DNA of 64,000 bases. Source: an uncultured Methylococcaceae bacterium (GTDB lineage: Bacteria > Pseudomonadota > Gammaproteobacteria > Methylococcales > Methylomonadaceae). A model generated the notes under the pieces. The model did no database searches. It was not told the DNA's origin and saw nothing but the letters and a program-made list of their open reading frames with translations. The stretch lies in assembly GCA_903945375.1 (NCBI GenBank), contig CAJAVP010000011.1:47093-111092 (forward strand). Direction: 5' to 3'. The position numbers and the translations under genes were made by a program. Below, piece after piece: positions 28,496 through 39,566 of this stretch (within the stretch, counting starts at the first letter, position 1; each line of letters begins with the position of its first letter).

Positions 28496-28990
28496 ATGAA
28501 GCAGGCTCCCGAGCATTTGATCAACTTGATCGAGCCAGTTGTTGAAGGTTTAGGTTATGAATGCGTTGGTATTGAATATAATCCACACCCTAAGCACGGC
28601 TGTTTAAGGATTTATATTGATAGCGAAAACGGAATCTTAGTTGATGATTGCTCGAAGGTCAGTCATCAAGTCAGTGGTGTGCTCGATGTGGAAGACCCGA
28701 TACCTGGCTATTATAGTTTGGAAATATCATCTCCCGGTGACGATCGCCCATTTTTTAAAATTAGCCAATTTGAACGATTTATTGGCAGTACCGTATTAGT
28801 CAATTTGTTTATGCCAATCGCGGGGCGCAAAAAAATAAAAGGGCTAATTGAAAAAGTCGATGGTGAAATAATTACTCTTAAAGAAGCCGATACTATTTAT
28901 GATGTGCCGTTTAGCGCAATGAGCAAAGCGCGGTTAGTGCCTGATTTCAATTTATTAAGCGAGCAAAAAGGAGTTAGAAATGGCAAATAA
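28496..28990 (+). CDS. rimP: Ribosome maturation factor RimP
   Basis: 30S assembly factor, 164 aa. Conserved LIEPVVEGLGYECVGIEY, the LRIYIDSENGI strand, DDCSKVSHQVSGVLDVEDPI and LEISSPGDDRP. Ribosome binding site GAGGAAAAA precedes the ATG. The last 11 bases overlap nusA. Confidence 0.96.
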   Translation: MKQAPEHLINLIEPVVEGLGYECVGIEYNPHPKHGCLRIYIDSENGILVDDCSKVSHQVSGVLDVEDPIPGYYSLEISSPGDDRPFFKISQFERFIGSTVLVNLFMPIAGRKKIKGLIEKVDGEIITLKEADTIYDVPFSAMSKARLVPDFNLLSEQKGVRNGK

Positions 28991-30479
28991 AGAAATTTTA
29001 TTGGTAGTGGAGGTCTTCTCCAACGAAAAAGAAATAGATAAGGAAGTTGTTTTCCACGCAATAGAGTCTGCTCTGGAAGCGGCGACTATTAAGCGTAATG
29101 TTAATCAAATCAAAGCACGCGTTGAAATTAATAGAAAAACAGGTGATTACAAAACGTATCGGCAATGGGACGTCGTAGCGCCCAATCCAGCTTGCGCTGG
29201 GGATGTTGAATTTCCTACGACACAGGTGTTATTGGAAGTTGCTCAATTGGATAATGCGGATGTAAAAGTGGGCGATTTGATTGAAGAAGAAATTGATTCA
29301 GTCGATTTTGGGCGTATCGCCGCACAACACGCCAAACAAGCCATCATTCAAAAAGTCAGAGAAGCTGAACGCAAAAAAATTGTTGATGCGTATAAATCCA
29401 GAGTCGGTGAATTAGTCACTGGCATCGTTAAACGTATTGAAAAAGGGAGCGTGTTTTTGGACTTAGGCGGGCATGTTGAAGCTTATATCGCCAAAGAAGA
29501 TATGATTCCCCGTGAGCCTATACGTATTGGTGATCGGATTAGAGGTTATTTAAAAGATGTTCGGTTGGAAATGCGGGGGCCGCAATTGTTTGTCAGTCGC
29601 ACCGCGCCAGAATTACTCATTGCTTTATTTCGCTTAGAAGTACCTGAGGTCGGTGAGGGGATGATTTCGGTCATGGGCGCAGCTCGCGACCCCGGCTCTC
29701 GAGCCAAGTTGGCGGTTAGAAGCAATGATCCACGCTTAGATCCGGTTGGCTCTTGTGTGGGAATGCGTGGTGCGCGGGTACAGTCGGTTACGAATGAATT
29801 AGCGGGCGAGCGCGTCGATATTATTCTCTGGAATCCCAGCGAAGCGCAGTTCGTTATTAATGCCATGTCGCCTGCGGAAATTCAGTCCATCATTGTTGAT
29901 GAAGACAAACACAGCATGGATTTAGCGGTCAATTCTGACAATTTATCTCAAGCAATTGGTCGTGGCGGACAAAATGTGCGTTTAGCCTCTCAATTAACCG
30001 GTTGGGAATTAAACGTTATTGATGCCTCTAAAGCGAATTTGAACAGTGAAGCAGAGCTTTTGAAGGTCAAGCAATTGTTTGTCGATCAATTAGATGTTGA
30101 CGATGATGTCGCCATGATTTTGGCTGAGGTCGGCTTTAACACGGTTGAAGAAATTGCTTATGTGCCGGTCAGCGAAATGCTGGAAATTGAAGGATTTGAT
30201 GAAGATTTAGTTAATGAATTAAGAAGTCGGGCTAAGGATGCGCTACTCATCAGCGCAATCGCCGCCGAAGAAAAGATGGAAACCGTACATCCCGCACAAG
30301 ATTTGCTGGATATGTCGGGTATGGATGATGATTTGGCGTACGAGTTGGCAAATCAAGGCATTATTACCATGGATGATTTAGCAGAGCAGTCGGTAGATGA
30401 TTTGTTAAGTATTCAAGGTATGGATGAAGATAGGGCAGCAAAACTGATTATGAAGGCTCGTGAGCCTTGGTTTGCTTAA
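28980..30479 (+). CDS. nusA: Transcription termination/antitermination factor NusA
   Basis: RNA polymerase-binding factor, 499 aa. N-terminal domain, then S1 domain (GELVTGIVKRIEKGSVFLDL), KH1 and KH2 (DPVGSCVGMRGARVQSV; NLSQAIGRGGQNVRLAS), and two C-terminal acidic repeats (MDDDLAYELANQGI...) as in E. coli NusA. Starts inside the end of rimP. Confidence 0.97.
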   Translation: MANKEILLVVEVFSNEKEIDKEVVFHAIESALEAATIKRNVNQIKARVEINRKTGDYKTYRQWDVVAPNPACAGDVEFPTTQVLLEVAQLDNADVKVGDLIEEEIDSVDFGRIAAQHAKQAIIQKVREAERKKIVDAYKSRVGELVTGIVKRIEKGSVFLDLGGHVEAYIAKEDMIPREPIRIGDRIRGYLKDVRLEMRGPQLFVSRTAPELLIALFRLEVPEVGEGMISVMGAARDPGSRAKLAVRSNDPRLDPVGSCVGMRGARVQSVTNELAGERVDIILWNPSEAQFVINAMSPAEIQSIIVDEDKHSMDLAVNSDNLSQAIGRGGQNVRLASQLTGWELNVIDASKANLNSEAELLKVKQLFVDQLDVDDDVAMILAEVGFNTVEEIAYVPVSEMLEIEGFDEDLVNELRSRAKDALLISAIAAEEKMETVHPAQDLLDMSGMDDDLAYELANQGIITMDDLAEQSVDDLLSIQGMDEDRAAKLIMKAREPWFA

Positions 30480-30506
30480 GGTGTATGGCGCGAGAAGGGG
30501 TAGGAT

Positions 30507-33263
30507 ATGAGTGATAAAACAGTACGACAATTAGCTGAAGTAGTAAAAATTCCTCTGGAGAAATTGTTAGAGCAGTTGAAAGAGGCCGGATTGTCGGCTA
30601 ATTCCGCTGACGACGTCATTTCCGAAGAGGAAAAAATGCAATTATTAGGGCATTTGCGTAAACGTCATGGTAAAGCAGAAGGTGGCACCGGAAATTCACC
30701 TAAACGGGTGACTTTAGAGCGTCGCAAAGTTATGGAGATTAAACAGTCGACTGCACCTGGAAGTTCGACTAAAACGATCAGCGTTGAAGTGCGTAAGAAA
30801 AAAACTTATATCAAGCGTCCGGAAAACATAGGCTCAGAAGAGAATAAGCCCGCAGATATTATTCATCCCGGCGAGGATGGCGAGCTGTCAAAAACGCTAG
30901 AGCCGCTAGTTATGGAGGCATCAGAAATGGACGAGATAGCGACTGATATGCCGGTGGCCGTTGAGCTTGAGGTATCACCTGAGCTAACAAACTCGGCATC
31001 AGACGCATCCGAGATGGGTGTCGAAGAACACGTACTAAGCGAGTCTGAAACCAATACTGAGCAAACACCAGAACTTAAAACAGTGTCAGCGCTTACCGAT
31101 GAACAGGATGACAAGGTGTATGTCGATCATGTCGCGCCACTACTAGGGCTAGAAATTGACTCGGATTTAGATTCAGACCCCGAAGAAAAATTTGCCACGG
31201 TGAAAGTCAAAGAAGATAAAAAAATCAAACAAGATAAACCGGTTAAAGCAAAAGAGTCTGACGAGGCCAGAAAAAAACTTCAGGAGAAAGAGCGACGCCT
31301 CGAAGAATCCATTAAGAAAAATGCCGATAAAGTAAGGCAGCAAGCGGCGGCAAAGCAGGATGTCTTGCACAAAAAGAAACAAGAAGAGGGCGCACAGCGG
31401 ACACCTGGCAAAGACAATAAGAAGGGTAAGAAGAAAGGTAAACAAACTTCACGCGCTCCTGTGCAATCAGATAATCAGCATCGTTTTGAAATGCCTGTTG
31501 CACCTATCGTTAAAGAGGTGACTATACCAGAAATGATCATTGTTTCTGATTTAGCGCAAAAAATGAGCGTTAAGGCGGCATTAGTCATTAAGCATCTAAT
31601 GAAGCTGGGCATTATGGCAACGATCAACCAAAGTATTGACCAAGAAACGGCGGCAATCCTAGTTGAAGAAATGGGGCATAAACCCATTATGCAAAGTGAT
31701 GATGATCTCGAACAAGAAATGCTCGCTGAGGCAATGGAAGAAGTGACACACGCAGCGTTGCCGCGTGCGCCTATTGTGACCATTATGGGGCATGTCGATC
31801 ATGGTAAAACCTCATTATTAGACTATATCCGCAAGACGCGAGTGGCCTTAGGTGAGGCGGGTGGTATTACCCAGCATATTGGTGCCTACCAAGTCAAAAC
31901 GGATCACGGCTCGGTTACCTTTTTAGATACCCCAGGTCACGCGGCGTTTACTGCCATGCGGGCGCGTGGTGCCGATGTTACCGATGTCGTTATCGTTGTT
32001 GTTGCGGCGGATGATGGTGTGATGCCGCAAACAAAAGAAGCGGTCGATCATGCAAGAGCTGCAAATGTGCCCATTATTGTTGCGATCAACAAGATCGATA
32101 AGCCCGATGCCAACCCTGATAAAGTGATGCAGGAATTATCTGCCATTAATGTCTTGGCTGAAGAATGGGGTGGTGATGTGCAATTCCTAAAAATATCTGC
32201 CAAAACAGGGCAGGGCATTGATGATTTAATCGAGGCTCTGATTGTTCAAACAGAAATTTTAGAGCTGAAAGCACCGGTATTAGGCGCGGCATCGGGTATT
32301 GTTATCGAGTCACGATTGGATAAAGGGCGCGGTGCTGTGGCAACCGTATTGATACAAAAAGGCACCTTGGAAAACGGACAAATGATCTTATGTGGTCATG
32401 AATACGGTCGCGTTCGTGCCATGTTCAATGAAAATGGTAAAGTCATTAAAGAAGCCGGGCCTAGTGAGCCGGTTGAAATTCTAGGATTATCAGGTACGCC
32501 TAATGCCGGCGATGAGTTTTTAGTCGTTCAAAATGAGCGTGTCGCCAAAGAATTGGCTAAACATCGTGAAGATCGCAAGCGTCTCAAACGTCATGCCGAA
32601 GATGTTACCTCATTAGATGATATTTTCAGTCGCATGAAATCGGGTGAATTGGCGAGTGTTAATCTCGTTTTAAAAACAGATGTACAAGGCAGTTTGGAAG
32701 CTTTGCGTAGCTCATTGGTTAGTCTCTCCAATGATGAGGTAGAAGTGAAAGTAGTCTACGGCGGCGTGGGTGGCATTAACGAAAGTGATGCTAATCTGGC
32801 ATTTACCTCAGGAGCCATATTAATAGGCTTCAATGTCCGTGCGGATGCAACAGCACGAAAAATGATTGAGGAAAAAGGCATAGACCTACACTATTACAGC
32901 ATCATCTACGAAGCTATTGATGAAGTAAAACGTTCTATCAGTGGTATGTTAGCGCCTGAAATCAAAGAAACCATCGTTGGTTTAGCGGAAGTGCGTGACG
33001 TCTTTAAATCACCAAAATTTGGTGCAATTGCCGGCTGTATGGTTGTCGATGGCTATGTCAAGAGAAATCTACCTATTCGGGTATTGCGTAATAACGTGGT
33101 TATTTTTGAAGGTCAATTAGAATCGTTGCGTCGCTTCAAAGATGATGCGGCTGAAGTCAAAATGGGCATGGAATGCGGTATCGGTGTGAAAAATTACAAC
33201 GATGTCCAAGCGGGCGATCAAATCGAAGTCTTTGAGCGTACCGAAGTCAGACGGGTGTTGTAA
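30507..33263 (+). CDS. infB: Translation initiation factor IF-2
   Basis: GTPase that brings fMet-tRNA to the ribosome, 918 aa. An IF2N domain covers about 1-55. A long charged linker (about 60-330) carries an unusually acidic part (about 105-235, rich in Glu, Asp and Ser) followed by Lys/Arg/Gln-rich coiled coil. A second IF2N segment lies near 335-385. The G domain has GHVDHGKTS starting at residue 428, DTPGH and NKID. The C-terminal domains are complete. Confidence 0.97.
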   Translation: MSDKTVRQLAEVVKIPLEKLLEQLKEAGLSANSADDVISEEEKMQLLGHLRKRHGKAEGGTGNSPKRVTLERRKVMEIKQSTAPGSSTKTISVEVRKKKTYIKRPENIGSEENKPADIIHPGEDGELSKTLEPLVMEASEMDEIATDMPVAVELEVSPELTNSASDASEMGVEEHVLSESETNTEQTPELKTVSALTDEQDDKVYVDHVAPLLGLEIDSDLDSDPEEKFATVKVKEDKKIKQDKPVKAKESDEARKKLQEKERRLEESIKKNADKVRQQAAAKQDVLHKKKQEEGAQRTPGKDNKKGKKKGKQTSRAPVQSDNQHRFEMPVAPIVKEVTIPEMIIVSDLAQKMSVKAALVIKHLMKLGIMATINQSIDQETAAILVEEMGHKPIMQSDDDLEQEMLAEAMEEVTHAALPRAPIVTIMGHVDHGKTSLLDYIRKTRVALGEAGGITQHIGAYQVKTDHGSVTFLDTPGHAAFTAMRARGADVTDVVIVVVAADDGVMPQTKEAVDHARAANVPIIVAINKIDKPDANPDKVMQELSAINVLAEEWGGDVQFLKISAKTGQGIDDLIEALIVQTEILELKAPVLGAASGIVIESRLDKGRGAVATVLIQKGTLENGQMILCGHEYGRVRAMFNENGKVIKEAGPSEPVEILGLSGTPNAGDEFLVVQNERVAKELAKHREDRKRLKRHAEDVTSLDDIFSRMKSGELASVNLVLKTDVQGSLEALRSSLVSLSNDEVEVKVVYGGVGGINESDANLAFTSGAILIGFNVRADATARKMIEEKGIDLHYYSIIYEAIDEVKRSISGMLAPEIKETIVGLAEVRDVFKSPKFGAIAGCMVVDGYVKRNLPIRVLRNNVVIFEGQLESLRRFKDDAAEVKMGMECGIGVKNYNDVQAGDQIEVFERTEVRRVL

Positions 33264-33265
33264 TC

Positions 33266-33649
33266 ATGGCAAAGGAATTTGGCAGAAATGCTCGTGTCTC
33301 CTCGCAAATGCAAAAAGAGCTCTCCTTGATTTTGCAGCGTGATATTGAGGACTCCAGATTAGGCTTTGTGACCATTAATGAAGTTGAAGTTTCAAAGGAT
33401 TTGGCTGTGGCAAAGATTTATGTCACGGTCTTAAATGCGGACTCAGAAGCTAAACGTGCTAATGTTAAATGCTTAAATGAAATAGCTCCGATGATTCGTC
33501 ACCAATTAGCGCAACGTATGCGTCTGCGTCATATTTCTGAGCTACGTTTTTATTATGATGATTCATTTGATACCGGTATGCGTGTCGCTGAATTATTAAT
33601 TGGCTTAGAAAAGCCTAATACCGATACGGAAGAGAACTCAGCGGAATGA
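33266..33649 (+). CDS. rbfA: Ribosome-binding factor A
   Basis: KH-fold 30S maturation factor, 127 aa, starting 2 bases after infB. Conserved RVSSQMQKELSLILQRDI, VTINEVEVSKDLAVAKIYVT, LRHISELRFYYDDSFD. Overlaps truB by 4 bases. Confidence 0.96.
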   Translation: MAKEFGRNARVSSQMQKELSLILQRDIEDSRLGFVTINEVEVSKDLAVAKIYVTVLNADSEAKRANVKCLNEIAPMIRHQLAQRMRLRHISELRFYYDDSFDTGMRVAELLIGLEKPNTDTEENSAE

Positions 33650-34557
33650 GTAAACGTAAATCCGGGCGCAATGTGCATGGCATCGTGTTGTTGGATAAAC
33701 GCTTAGGGGTTTCATCCAACAAGGCTCTGCAAGAAGTACGTAAACTATTTAACGCCAATAAAGCAGGACATACCGGAAGTCTCGATCCTTTAGCGACGGG
33801 ATTGCTGCCTTTATGTTTTGGTGAAGCGACCAAAGTTTCCGCATTGATGCTCGATGATGACAAACGCTACCAGGTTGATATTCAGTTAGGTGTCATGACG
33901 GATACGGGTGACGCTGAAGGCAGTATCATTAAAACGTGTCCTGTACCCACGTTATCACTTACTGAATTAACAGTTTGCTTACAGCGTTTTACTGGTCCGA
34001 TAGAGCAAATCCCGCCGATGTATTCTGCCTTAAAGCATCAGGGTAGAAAACTGTATGAGCTGGCACGAGCTGGTGAAACTGTTGATCGACCGGCACGCTC
34101 TATTACCATTTATGCCTTGCAATTGCTGGCTTTTACGGGTGACTTGTTGACTTTAGATGTTCGTTGTTCCAAAGGCACTTATATCCGATCACTGGCGGAA
34201 GATTTGGGACACGCTTTGAATACTTGCGCCACCGTAACGGCATTACGCCGCTTGGCAGCCGGACAATTTAAGATTGCTGATGCGTTAACGCTGGATGAGT
34301 TGATGACGCTGGATGAATCCGCACTGGCTCAGCGCTTGCTGCCAGCTGATGTGCCTTTGATGTCGTTACCGTCTATCCTGTTATCTTCCGAGCAAGCGCA
34401 GTCTATTCGCTATGGTCAAGCCATTACTTATCCTGATGCTCGTGATGGCAGACTTCGCTTGTATCATGAGGCAATGTTTTTGGGGTTGGGAGAAAAGCGA
34501 TTGGATGGTAAAATAGCCCCGAAAAAATTGTTTAATTTTAACGACGTGACCTCGTAA
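33646..34557 (+). CDS. truB: tRNA pseudouridine-55 synthase
   Basis: Makes pseudouridine 55 in tRNA, 303 aa. Catalytic Asp is D47 in GHTGSLDPLATGLL. Also GIVLLDKRLGVSSN, QIPPMYSALKHQG and CSKGTYIRSLAEDLG. Standard position after rbfA, with ATGA overlap. Confidence 0.97.
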   Translation: MSKRKSGRNVHGIVLLDKRLGVSSNKALQEVRKLFNANKAGHTGSLDPLATGLLPLCFGEATKVSALMLDDDKRYQVDIQLGVMTDTGDAEGSIIKTCPVPTLSLTELTVCLQRFTGPIEQIPPMYSALKHQGRKLYELARAGETVDRPARSITIYALQLLAFTGDLLTLDVRCSKGTYIRSLAEDLGHALNTCATVTALRRLAAGQFKIADALTLDELMTLDESALAQRLLPADVPLMSLPSILLSSEQAQSIRYGQAITYPDARDGRLRLYHEAMFLGLGEKRLDGKIAPKKLFNFNDVTS

Positions 34558-34571
34558 ACCAACTCATATTT

Positions 34572-34671
34572 GCGAAGCTGCTAAAATCGTAGCTTCGCGA
34601 GCCTCCCCTGCGCTGCACCCTATCGCGGAGCAGGATTTTCTGAAGTCGTCATGTGGCGGCTTTGTTTTTTT
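34572..34671 (+). promoter_or_regulatory. Structured leader upstream of rpsO
   Basis: Two stems lie between truB and rpsO: GCGAAGCT/AGCTTCGC (34572-34598) and AAGTCG/CGGCTT followed by a T run (about 34642-34671). The second resembles an intrinsic terminator, so rpsO may be partly uncoupled from the upstream operon or have its own promoter. Confidence 0.45.
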
Positions 34672-34696
34672 ATTTTTGATCTTATAGGGATTATCA

Positions 34697-34966
34697 ATGC
34701 CTTTTACCGCAGAACAAAAAAAATCGGTTGTGGAAGCTTATCGCTTATCTGAAACCGATACCGGCTCACCTGAAGTCCAGGTGGCTTTATTAACTGCTCA
34801 TATTCTTCATTTAACCCCGCATTTTGCGGCGCACAAAAAAGACAACCATTCGCGTCGTGGTTTATTACGCATGGTTAATCAACGTCGTAAGTTACTGGAT
34901 TATCTAAAAAATAAAGACAGTAGCCGTTACCGTTCGTTGATTGAGCGTCTTGGTTTACGTAAGTAA
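34697..34966 (+). CDS. rpsO: 30S ribosomal protein S15
   Basis: 89 aa, standard length. Conserved [32 protein letters not shown] and RRKLLDYLK. Followed at once by a strong terminator, then pnp. Confidence 0.98.
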   Translation: MPFTAEQKKSVVEAYRLSETDTGSPEVQVALLTAHILHLTPHFAAHKKDNHSRRGLLRMVNQRRKLLDYLKNKDSSRYRSLIERLGLRK

Positions 34967-34978
34967 GCTTATCTTAAA

Positions 34979-35004
34979 AACGGCACGTCGGACGTGCCGT
35001 TTTT
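34979..35004 (+). terminator. Terminator between rpsO and pnp
   Basis: AACGGCACGTC pairs with GACGTGCCGTT, followed by TTTT: a strong intrinsic terminator. Confidence 0.85.
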
Positions 35005-35074
35005 GTTGCAGGTCGGGATTAAATTTATAATCCATACACACTCTTTAAACCAACCTACGCAAAGGAACCCCATA

Positions 35075-37153
35075 GTGAATCCTATTAGGAAAGAATTTCA
35101 ATACGGCGATCAAAAAGTTACGCTTGAAACGGGTGAAATCGCCCGTCAGGCTGATGGTGCTGTGATGATTGATGTTGACGGTACGACATTACTGGTTACC
35201 GTTGTCGGTAAAAAAGAAGCCAATGGTGGCGACTTTTTCCCATTAACTGTGAATTATCAAGAAAAAGCCTATGCCGCCGGAAAAATTCCGGGTGGCTTTT
35301 TTAAGAGAGAAGGTAGACCTTCTGAGCAAGAGACTTTAACGTCCCGATTGATAGACAGACCTATTCGTCCGCTTTTTCCTGAAGGTTATACCAATGAAGT
35401 TCAAATTGTAGCGACCGTTATCTCGCTCAATCCCGATGTCGACCCAGAAATTCCCGCATTATTAGGTGCGTCTGCTGCGTTGGCGGTGTCGGGTTTGCCT
35501 TTCAACGGACCGATTGGTGCGAGTTGCGTAGGTTATCAAGATGGGTCTTATTTATTAAATCCCTCACCGACTACGTTAAAGGACTCTGATTTAATTTTAG
35601 TCGTCGCAGGTACCGCACAAGCCGTATTGATGGTCGAATCAGAGGCCAAAGGGCTTTCAGAAGAAATTATGTTGGGTGCTGTTTTGTTTGGTCATCAACA
35701 AATGCAAGTCGCCATCAACGCTATCAATGAATTTGCCAATGCAGCTGGCAAAGGTGTTGTGGAATGGATTGCACCTGAAGCTAAGCATGAATTAGTTGAA
35801 TTAGTGACAGCTGAAGTCTCTGAAAGCATTGCCGCTGCCTACCAAGTGCCTGAAAAATTGATTAGACAAGAGCAACTTAAAGCGATTAGAAACGCCGTTG
35901 TCGAAAAACTCACCGCCGATAGTGACTATGCCACTAACGATATTCGCAGCATTATTGAACATCTTGAATACCGCATTGTTCGCAATGCTATTTTGGATGA
36001 CGGTAAACGAATTGACGGCAGGGCGCTGGACTCTATTAGACCCATTAGCGTTAGAACTGGCGTATTACCGAGAACCCACGGTTCAGCTTTATTTACCCGA
36101 GGCGAAACACAGGCTTTAGTTGTTGCCACCTTAGGTACGCAACGTGATGCACAGATTATTGATGCCTTAGCGGGTGAATATAAAGAACCGTTTATGTTGC
36201 ATTACAATTTTCCTCCATTCAGTGTCGGTGAAACCGGACAAGTTGGCTCACCTAAACGTCGCGAAATTGGTCATGGTCGTTTGGCAAAACGCGGGGTTGC
36301 AGCGGTATTGCCAAATATGGACGAATTTCCTTATACCATTCGTGTTGTGTCTGAAATAACCGAATCAAATGGCTCTAGCTCAATGGCCTCTGTATGCGGG
36401 AGTTCATTAGCATTAATGGATGCCGGTGTACCCATCAGTGCGCCAGTGGCCGGCATTGCGATGGGATTGATTAAAGAAGGCGAGCGTTTTGCCGTATTGT
36501 CCGACATCATGGGCGACGAAGATCATCTTGGCGATATGGATTTTAAAGTGGCGGGTTCAGAGCAGGGCATTACCGCGCTACAAATGGATATCAAAATTGA
36601 TGGTATTACCGCAGAAATTATGCAAACGGCATTGGCACAAGCCAAACACGGGCGTTTGCATATTCTAGGAGAAATGAACAAAGCCTTATCAACAACCCGC
36701 GAGGAAATGTCTGATTTTGCACCGCGTATCATTACCTTCAAAATTGACCCAAGCAAAATTCGTGAAGTAATCGGCAAAGGTGGTGCGACTATACGCGGCA
36801 TTACGGAAATAACCGGTGCCAGTGTTGATTTAACAGACGATGGTATCGTTAAAATCGCCTCAGTGGATAAAGCCGCTGGTGAAGAAGCGCGTCGTTTAAT
36901 TGAAGAGATTACTGAAGAAGTAGAAGTTGGCAAAATTTATGAAGGCAAGGTCGTCAGATTGATGGATTTTGGCGCGTTTGTTACTATCTTGCCAGGCAAA
37001 GACGGATTGGTGCATATCTCACAAATCTCAGATGAGCATGTTGATAAAGTCAGCGACAAACTGAACGAGGGCGATATGGTTAAAGTTAAAGTGCTTGAGA
37101 TTGACCGTCAAGGGCGTGTGCGTCTCAGTATGAAAGAAGCAGAAAAAGAGTAA
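35075..37153 (+). CDS. pnp: Polyribonucleotide nucleotidyltransferase (PNPase)
   Basis: 3'-5' phosphorolytic exoribonuclease, 692 aa from the GTG at 35075, which has AAAGGA nine bases upstream and begins [10 protein letters not shown] as in the family. An earlier in-frame GTG at 34994 lies inside the rpsO terminator stem and is not credible. Two RNase PH cores, then KH ([16 protein letters not shown]) and S1 ([14 protein letters not shown]) domains are complete. Confidence 0.97.
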   Translation: MNPIRKEFQYGDQKVTLETGEIARQADGAVMIDVDGTTLLVTVVGKKEANGGDFFPLTVNYQEKAYAAGKIPGGFFKREGRPSEQETLTSRLIDRPIRPLFPEGYTNEVQIVATVISLNPDVDPEIPALLGASAALAVSGLPFNGPIGASCVGYQDGSYLLNPSPTTLKDSDLILVVAGTAQAVLMVESEAKGLSEEIMLGAVLFGHQQMQVAINAINEFANAAGKGVVEWIAPEAKHELVELVTAEVSESIAAAYQVPEKLIRQEQLKAIRNAVVEKLTADSDYATNDIRSIIEHLEYRIVRNAILDDGKRIDGRALDSIRPISVRTGVLPRTHGSALFTRGETQALVVATLGTQRDAQIIDALAGEYKEPFMLHYNFPPFSVGETGQVGSPKRREIGHGRLAKRGVAAVLPNMDEFPYTIRVVSEITESNGSSSMASVCGSSLALMDAGVPISAPVAGIAMGLIKEGERFAVLSDIMGDEDHLGDMDFKVAGSEQGITALQMDIKIDGITAEIMQTALAQAKHGRLHILGEMNKALSTTREEMSDFAPRIITFKIDPSKIREVIGKGGATIRGITEITGASVDLTDDGIVKIASVDKAAGEEARRLIEEITEEVEVGKIYEGKVVRLMDFGAFVTILPGKDGLVHISQISDEHVDKVSDKLNEGDMVKVKVLEIDRQGRVRLSMKEAEKE

Positions 37154-37180
37154 TCAAAGTATTACTCGCTAGCAAAGAAA

Positions 37181-37203
37181 AGGGCTGAAAAGCCCTTTTT
37201 TTA
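37181..37203. terminator. Terminator of pnp
   Basis: AGGGCT, loop GAAA, AGCCCT followed by seven T. It lies between convergent genes; preceding A residues may let it act in the other direction too. Confidence 0.85.
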
Positions 37204-37232
37204 TGTGGCTGAATACACAAACTTAATGTAAA

Positions 37233-38207
37233 TCAAGGAAGTAAATCGTGATGACTTTGTTGTGCTCTTGTTGTTAAATTTTGCAAGGTCAATTCAGCTT
37301 GTTGCAGTAAATTTTGCCGTAAGGTCTCATTTTTGGTGAGCATTAAGATAGCATCTACCCATTTTGAGGGCTCTAAATCCACAATCAAGCCATCTTGTCC
37401 GTTTGTAATGACGTCGGCACAGGCGGTGTTAGGTGAATAAATCCCCACAGCTTGACAGCGGGTAATATCAAAAAACTTGGTATACGAACGAGCTCGATTA
37501 AAATCGACATCCAGCAGTGGATTAAGGCCAATATGATACTGCCGCATGGCGATAAATGACTGATAGTTAATCCATTTCATGGGGTGAATAACGGATGTTC
37601 TTGGCAAGTGTTTAAACAGCCGAGAAACCTCTTGTCCGCCGATAATTTCAAATGCCACATTCGTATCGCGCTGTAAAACTTCAGCGACGATGGGTTGTAA
37701 CCAGCGAATATCCGCAGAATGTGAGGCAGAGCCATGATAAAACAGACCGCGCAAATCCGTAGCGTTAGCTACGCTGGTTGGCATAACCAAGCGAGGCTGC
37801 CAGCTTGCATATTTTTGTTGTAAATACGGTGAGGAAACCCAAAGTGTGACTTTTTGTCTTTTTAGCCAGCCTAGGCGAGAGGCCGACAAACGAATAAGTT
37901 TCAAGCGATACCGCCAAGGCATATCGGCAAATGCGTGTAAATCCAATACATCGTCATCTATGAAAAAGATCAAGGCACGTAATTGTCGGCGTACCAATCG
38001 AATCAATCTTGCCCATCGCGGTGGGACATAACGGACTAAGACGACGATGGCACCACTTAATTCTGCGATACTGGGTAAATCTGTAAATCGACAACGGATA
38101 ATCTCGTAAGTGGATGTTGAAAAAACCGGTAAAATAAAAAAATCGCTAGAGGGGTTCGCTTGTTCTTCAACAATATAAACTCTGGGTTTTATTGAATTAA
38201 TGGTCAT
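37233..38207 (-). CDS. Glycosyltransferase-like protein (GT-B fold)
   Basis: 324 aa from ATG 38207; a TTG six bases earlier is in frame. The C-terminal half resembles GT4-type glycosyltransferases: FYHGSASHSADIRWL, VAFEIIGGQ, HIGLNPLLD and a segment with FFDITRCQAVGIY and DGLIVDLEPSKW that resembles a degenerate sugar-nucleotide-binding motif. A clear E-x7-E motif is not seen, so activity and substrate are open. It stands alone, convergent with pnp and in the same direction as dctA upstream of it. Confidence 0.65.
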   Translation of the reverse strand: MTINSIKPRVYIVEEQANPSSDFFILPVFSTSTYEIIRCRFTDLPSIAELSGAIVVLVRYVPPRWARLIRLVRRQLRALIFFIDDDVLDLHAFADMPWRYRLKLIRLSASRLGWLKRQKVTLWVSSPYLQQKYASWQPRLVMPTSVANATDLRGLFYHGSASHSADIRWLQPIVAEVLQRDTNVAFEIIGGQEVSRLFKHLPRTSVIHPMKWINYQSFIAMRQYHIGLNPLLDVDFNRARSYTKFFDITRCQAVGIYSPNTACADVITNGQDGLIVDLEPSKWVDAILMLTKNETLRQNLLQQAELTLQNLTTRAQQSHHDLLP

Positions 38208-38251
38208 CGTCAAAATACTCAGCTCTCGTGCACGTTTTTATTGATTTAGGC

Positions 38252-39508
38252 TCACAATTTGTTCAATTCAGTGGTCAGCTGTTGAGTATCCAGTTCTTTT
38301 TCCCATTTAGCCGCCACAATCGCAGCCACGCCATTGCCAATTAAATTGGTAAGGGCGCGTGCTTCCGACATAAAGCGATCAACACCCAGAATTAGGGCTA
38401 AACCAGCAACGGGAATAGCAGGAACGGCGGTTAGGGTTGCTGCTAAGGTGATAAAGCCACTACCCGTTACACCAGCGGCACCTTTTGAGGTTAATAGCAA
38501 TACGCCCAATAAGGTCAACTCTTGGCTGATAGTTAAAGGGGTATTAGTGGCTTGGGCGACAAAAATTGCCGCCATTGATAAATAAATAGAGGTTCCATCT
38601 AGGTTAAATGAATAACCGGTTGGAATGACTAAGCCCACGACGGATTTTGAACAACCTAATTGCTCTAATTTGAGCATGATTCTAGGAAGAACGGATTCCG
38701 ATGAAGAAGTGCCTAAGACTATCAATAATTCGTCTTTAATATAGCGGATAAGTTTGTACAGGTTAAATCCGGCTAATCGGGCAATTAAACCTAACACAAT
38801 GAAAACAAATAAAAAACACGTCAAATAAAAGCAAGCCATTAATTTGGCTAGGGGCAATAATGAAGCCAAACCATAATGACCTATCGTGTATGCCATTGCG
38901 CCAAATGCGCCGAGGGGCGCGAGCTTCATAAGGGATTCAACCATAACAAACAGAACTTTTGCTACCGCTTGTATAAAACTCAATACAGGAGCGCCGATCT
39001 CTTGCGTCGTAGCCAGCGCAAAGCCAAACAATAAGGAAAATAATAAGACTTGCAAAATATCGCCTTTTGCAAACGCCTCAACAGCACTACTGGGAATAAT
39101 ATTGAGCAAAAAATTAGCGGTTGAACTGGGCTTTACCGATTCGGTGTAAGTATGAAGACCACTGGTATCTAAGTGGCTTGCATCAATATTCATACCCACG
39201 CCAGGTTCAAGCACATGAACCACCAAAAGCCCAATAGCTAACGCCAACGTACTGACGATTTCAAAATAAAATAAGGCTTTAATACCCACACGACTCACTT
39301 TGCCCATATCTTTCATGCCGGCAATACCGGTAACCACGGTGCAAAAAATAATCGGCGCAATAATCATTTTGATCAGTTTGATAAATCCGTCACCTAAAGG
39401 CTTCATTGCCACAGCGGTTTCAGCGTAAAAATGACCGAATAAAACGCCCGCTATAATAGCAATCAGAACTTGGCAATAGAGATACTGATAGAAATTTTTA
39501 ATAGTCAT
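38252..39508 (-). CDS. dctA: C4-dicarboxylate/proton or sodium symporter DctA
   Basis: Inner-membrane transporter of the DAACS family, 418 aa. Multiple transmembrane helices; the reentrant loop motif [23 protein letters not shown] and the [19 protein letters not shown] loop are those of DctA-like proteins. Takes up succinate, fumarate and malate in known cases. Confidence 0.93.
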   Translation of the reverse strand: MTIKNFYQYLYCQVLIAIIAGVLFGHFYAETAVAMKPLGDGFIKLIKMIIAPIIFCTVVTGIAGMKDMGKVSRVGIKALFYFEIVSTLALAIGLLVVHVLEPGVGMNIDASHLDTSGLHTYTESVKPSSTANFLLNIIPSSAVEAFAKGDILQVLLFSLLFGFALATTQEIGAPVLSFIQAVAKVLFVMVESLMKLAPLGAFGAMAYTIGHYGLASLLPLAKLMACFYLTCFLFVFIVLGLIARLAGFNLYKLIRYIKDELLIVLGTSSSESVLPRIMLKLEQLGCSKSVVGLVIPTGYSFNLDGTSIYLSMAAIFVAQATNTPLTISQELTLLGVLLLTSKGAAGVTGSGFITLAATLTAVPAIPVAGLALILGVDRFMSEARALTNLIGNGVAAIVAAKWEKELDTQQLTTELNKL

Positions 39509-39566
39509 TGATGATAGGTCGTGTCTTAAATGAACGCTACCTGCATTGAATGGTAGGGATTAGCCA

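Noticed and set aside
34994..35074. Longer N-terminus of PNPase
   Set aside because: The upstream GTG lies within the rpsO terminator stem; the GTG at 35075 has a good ribosome binding site and gives the family N-terminus.
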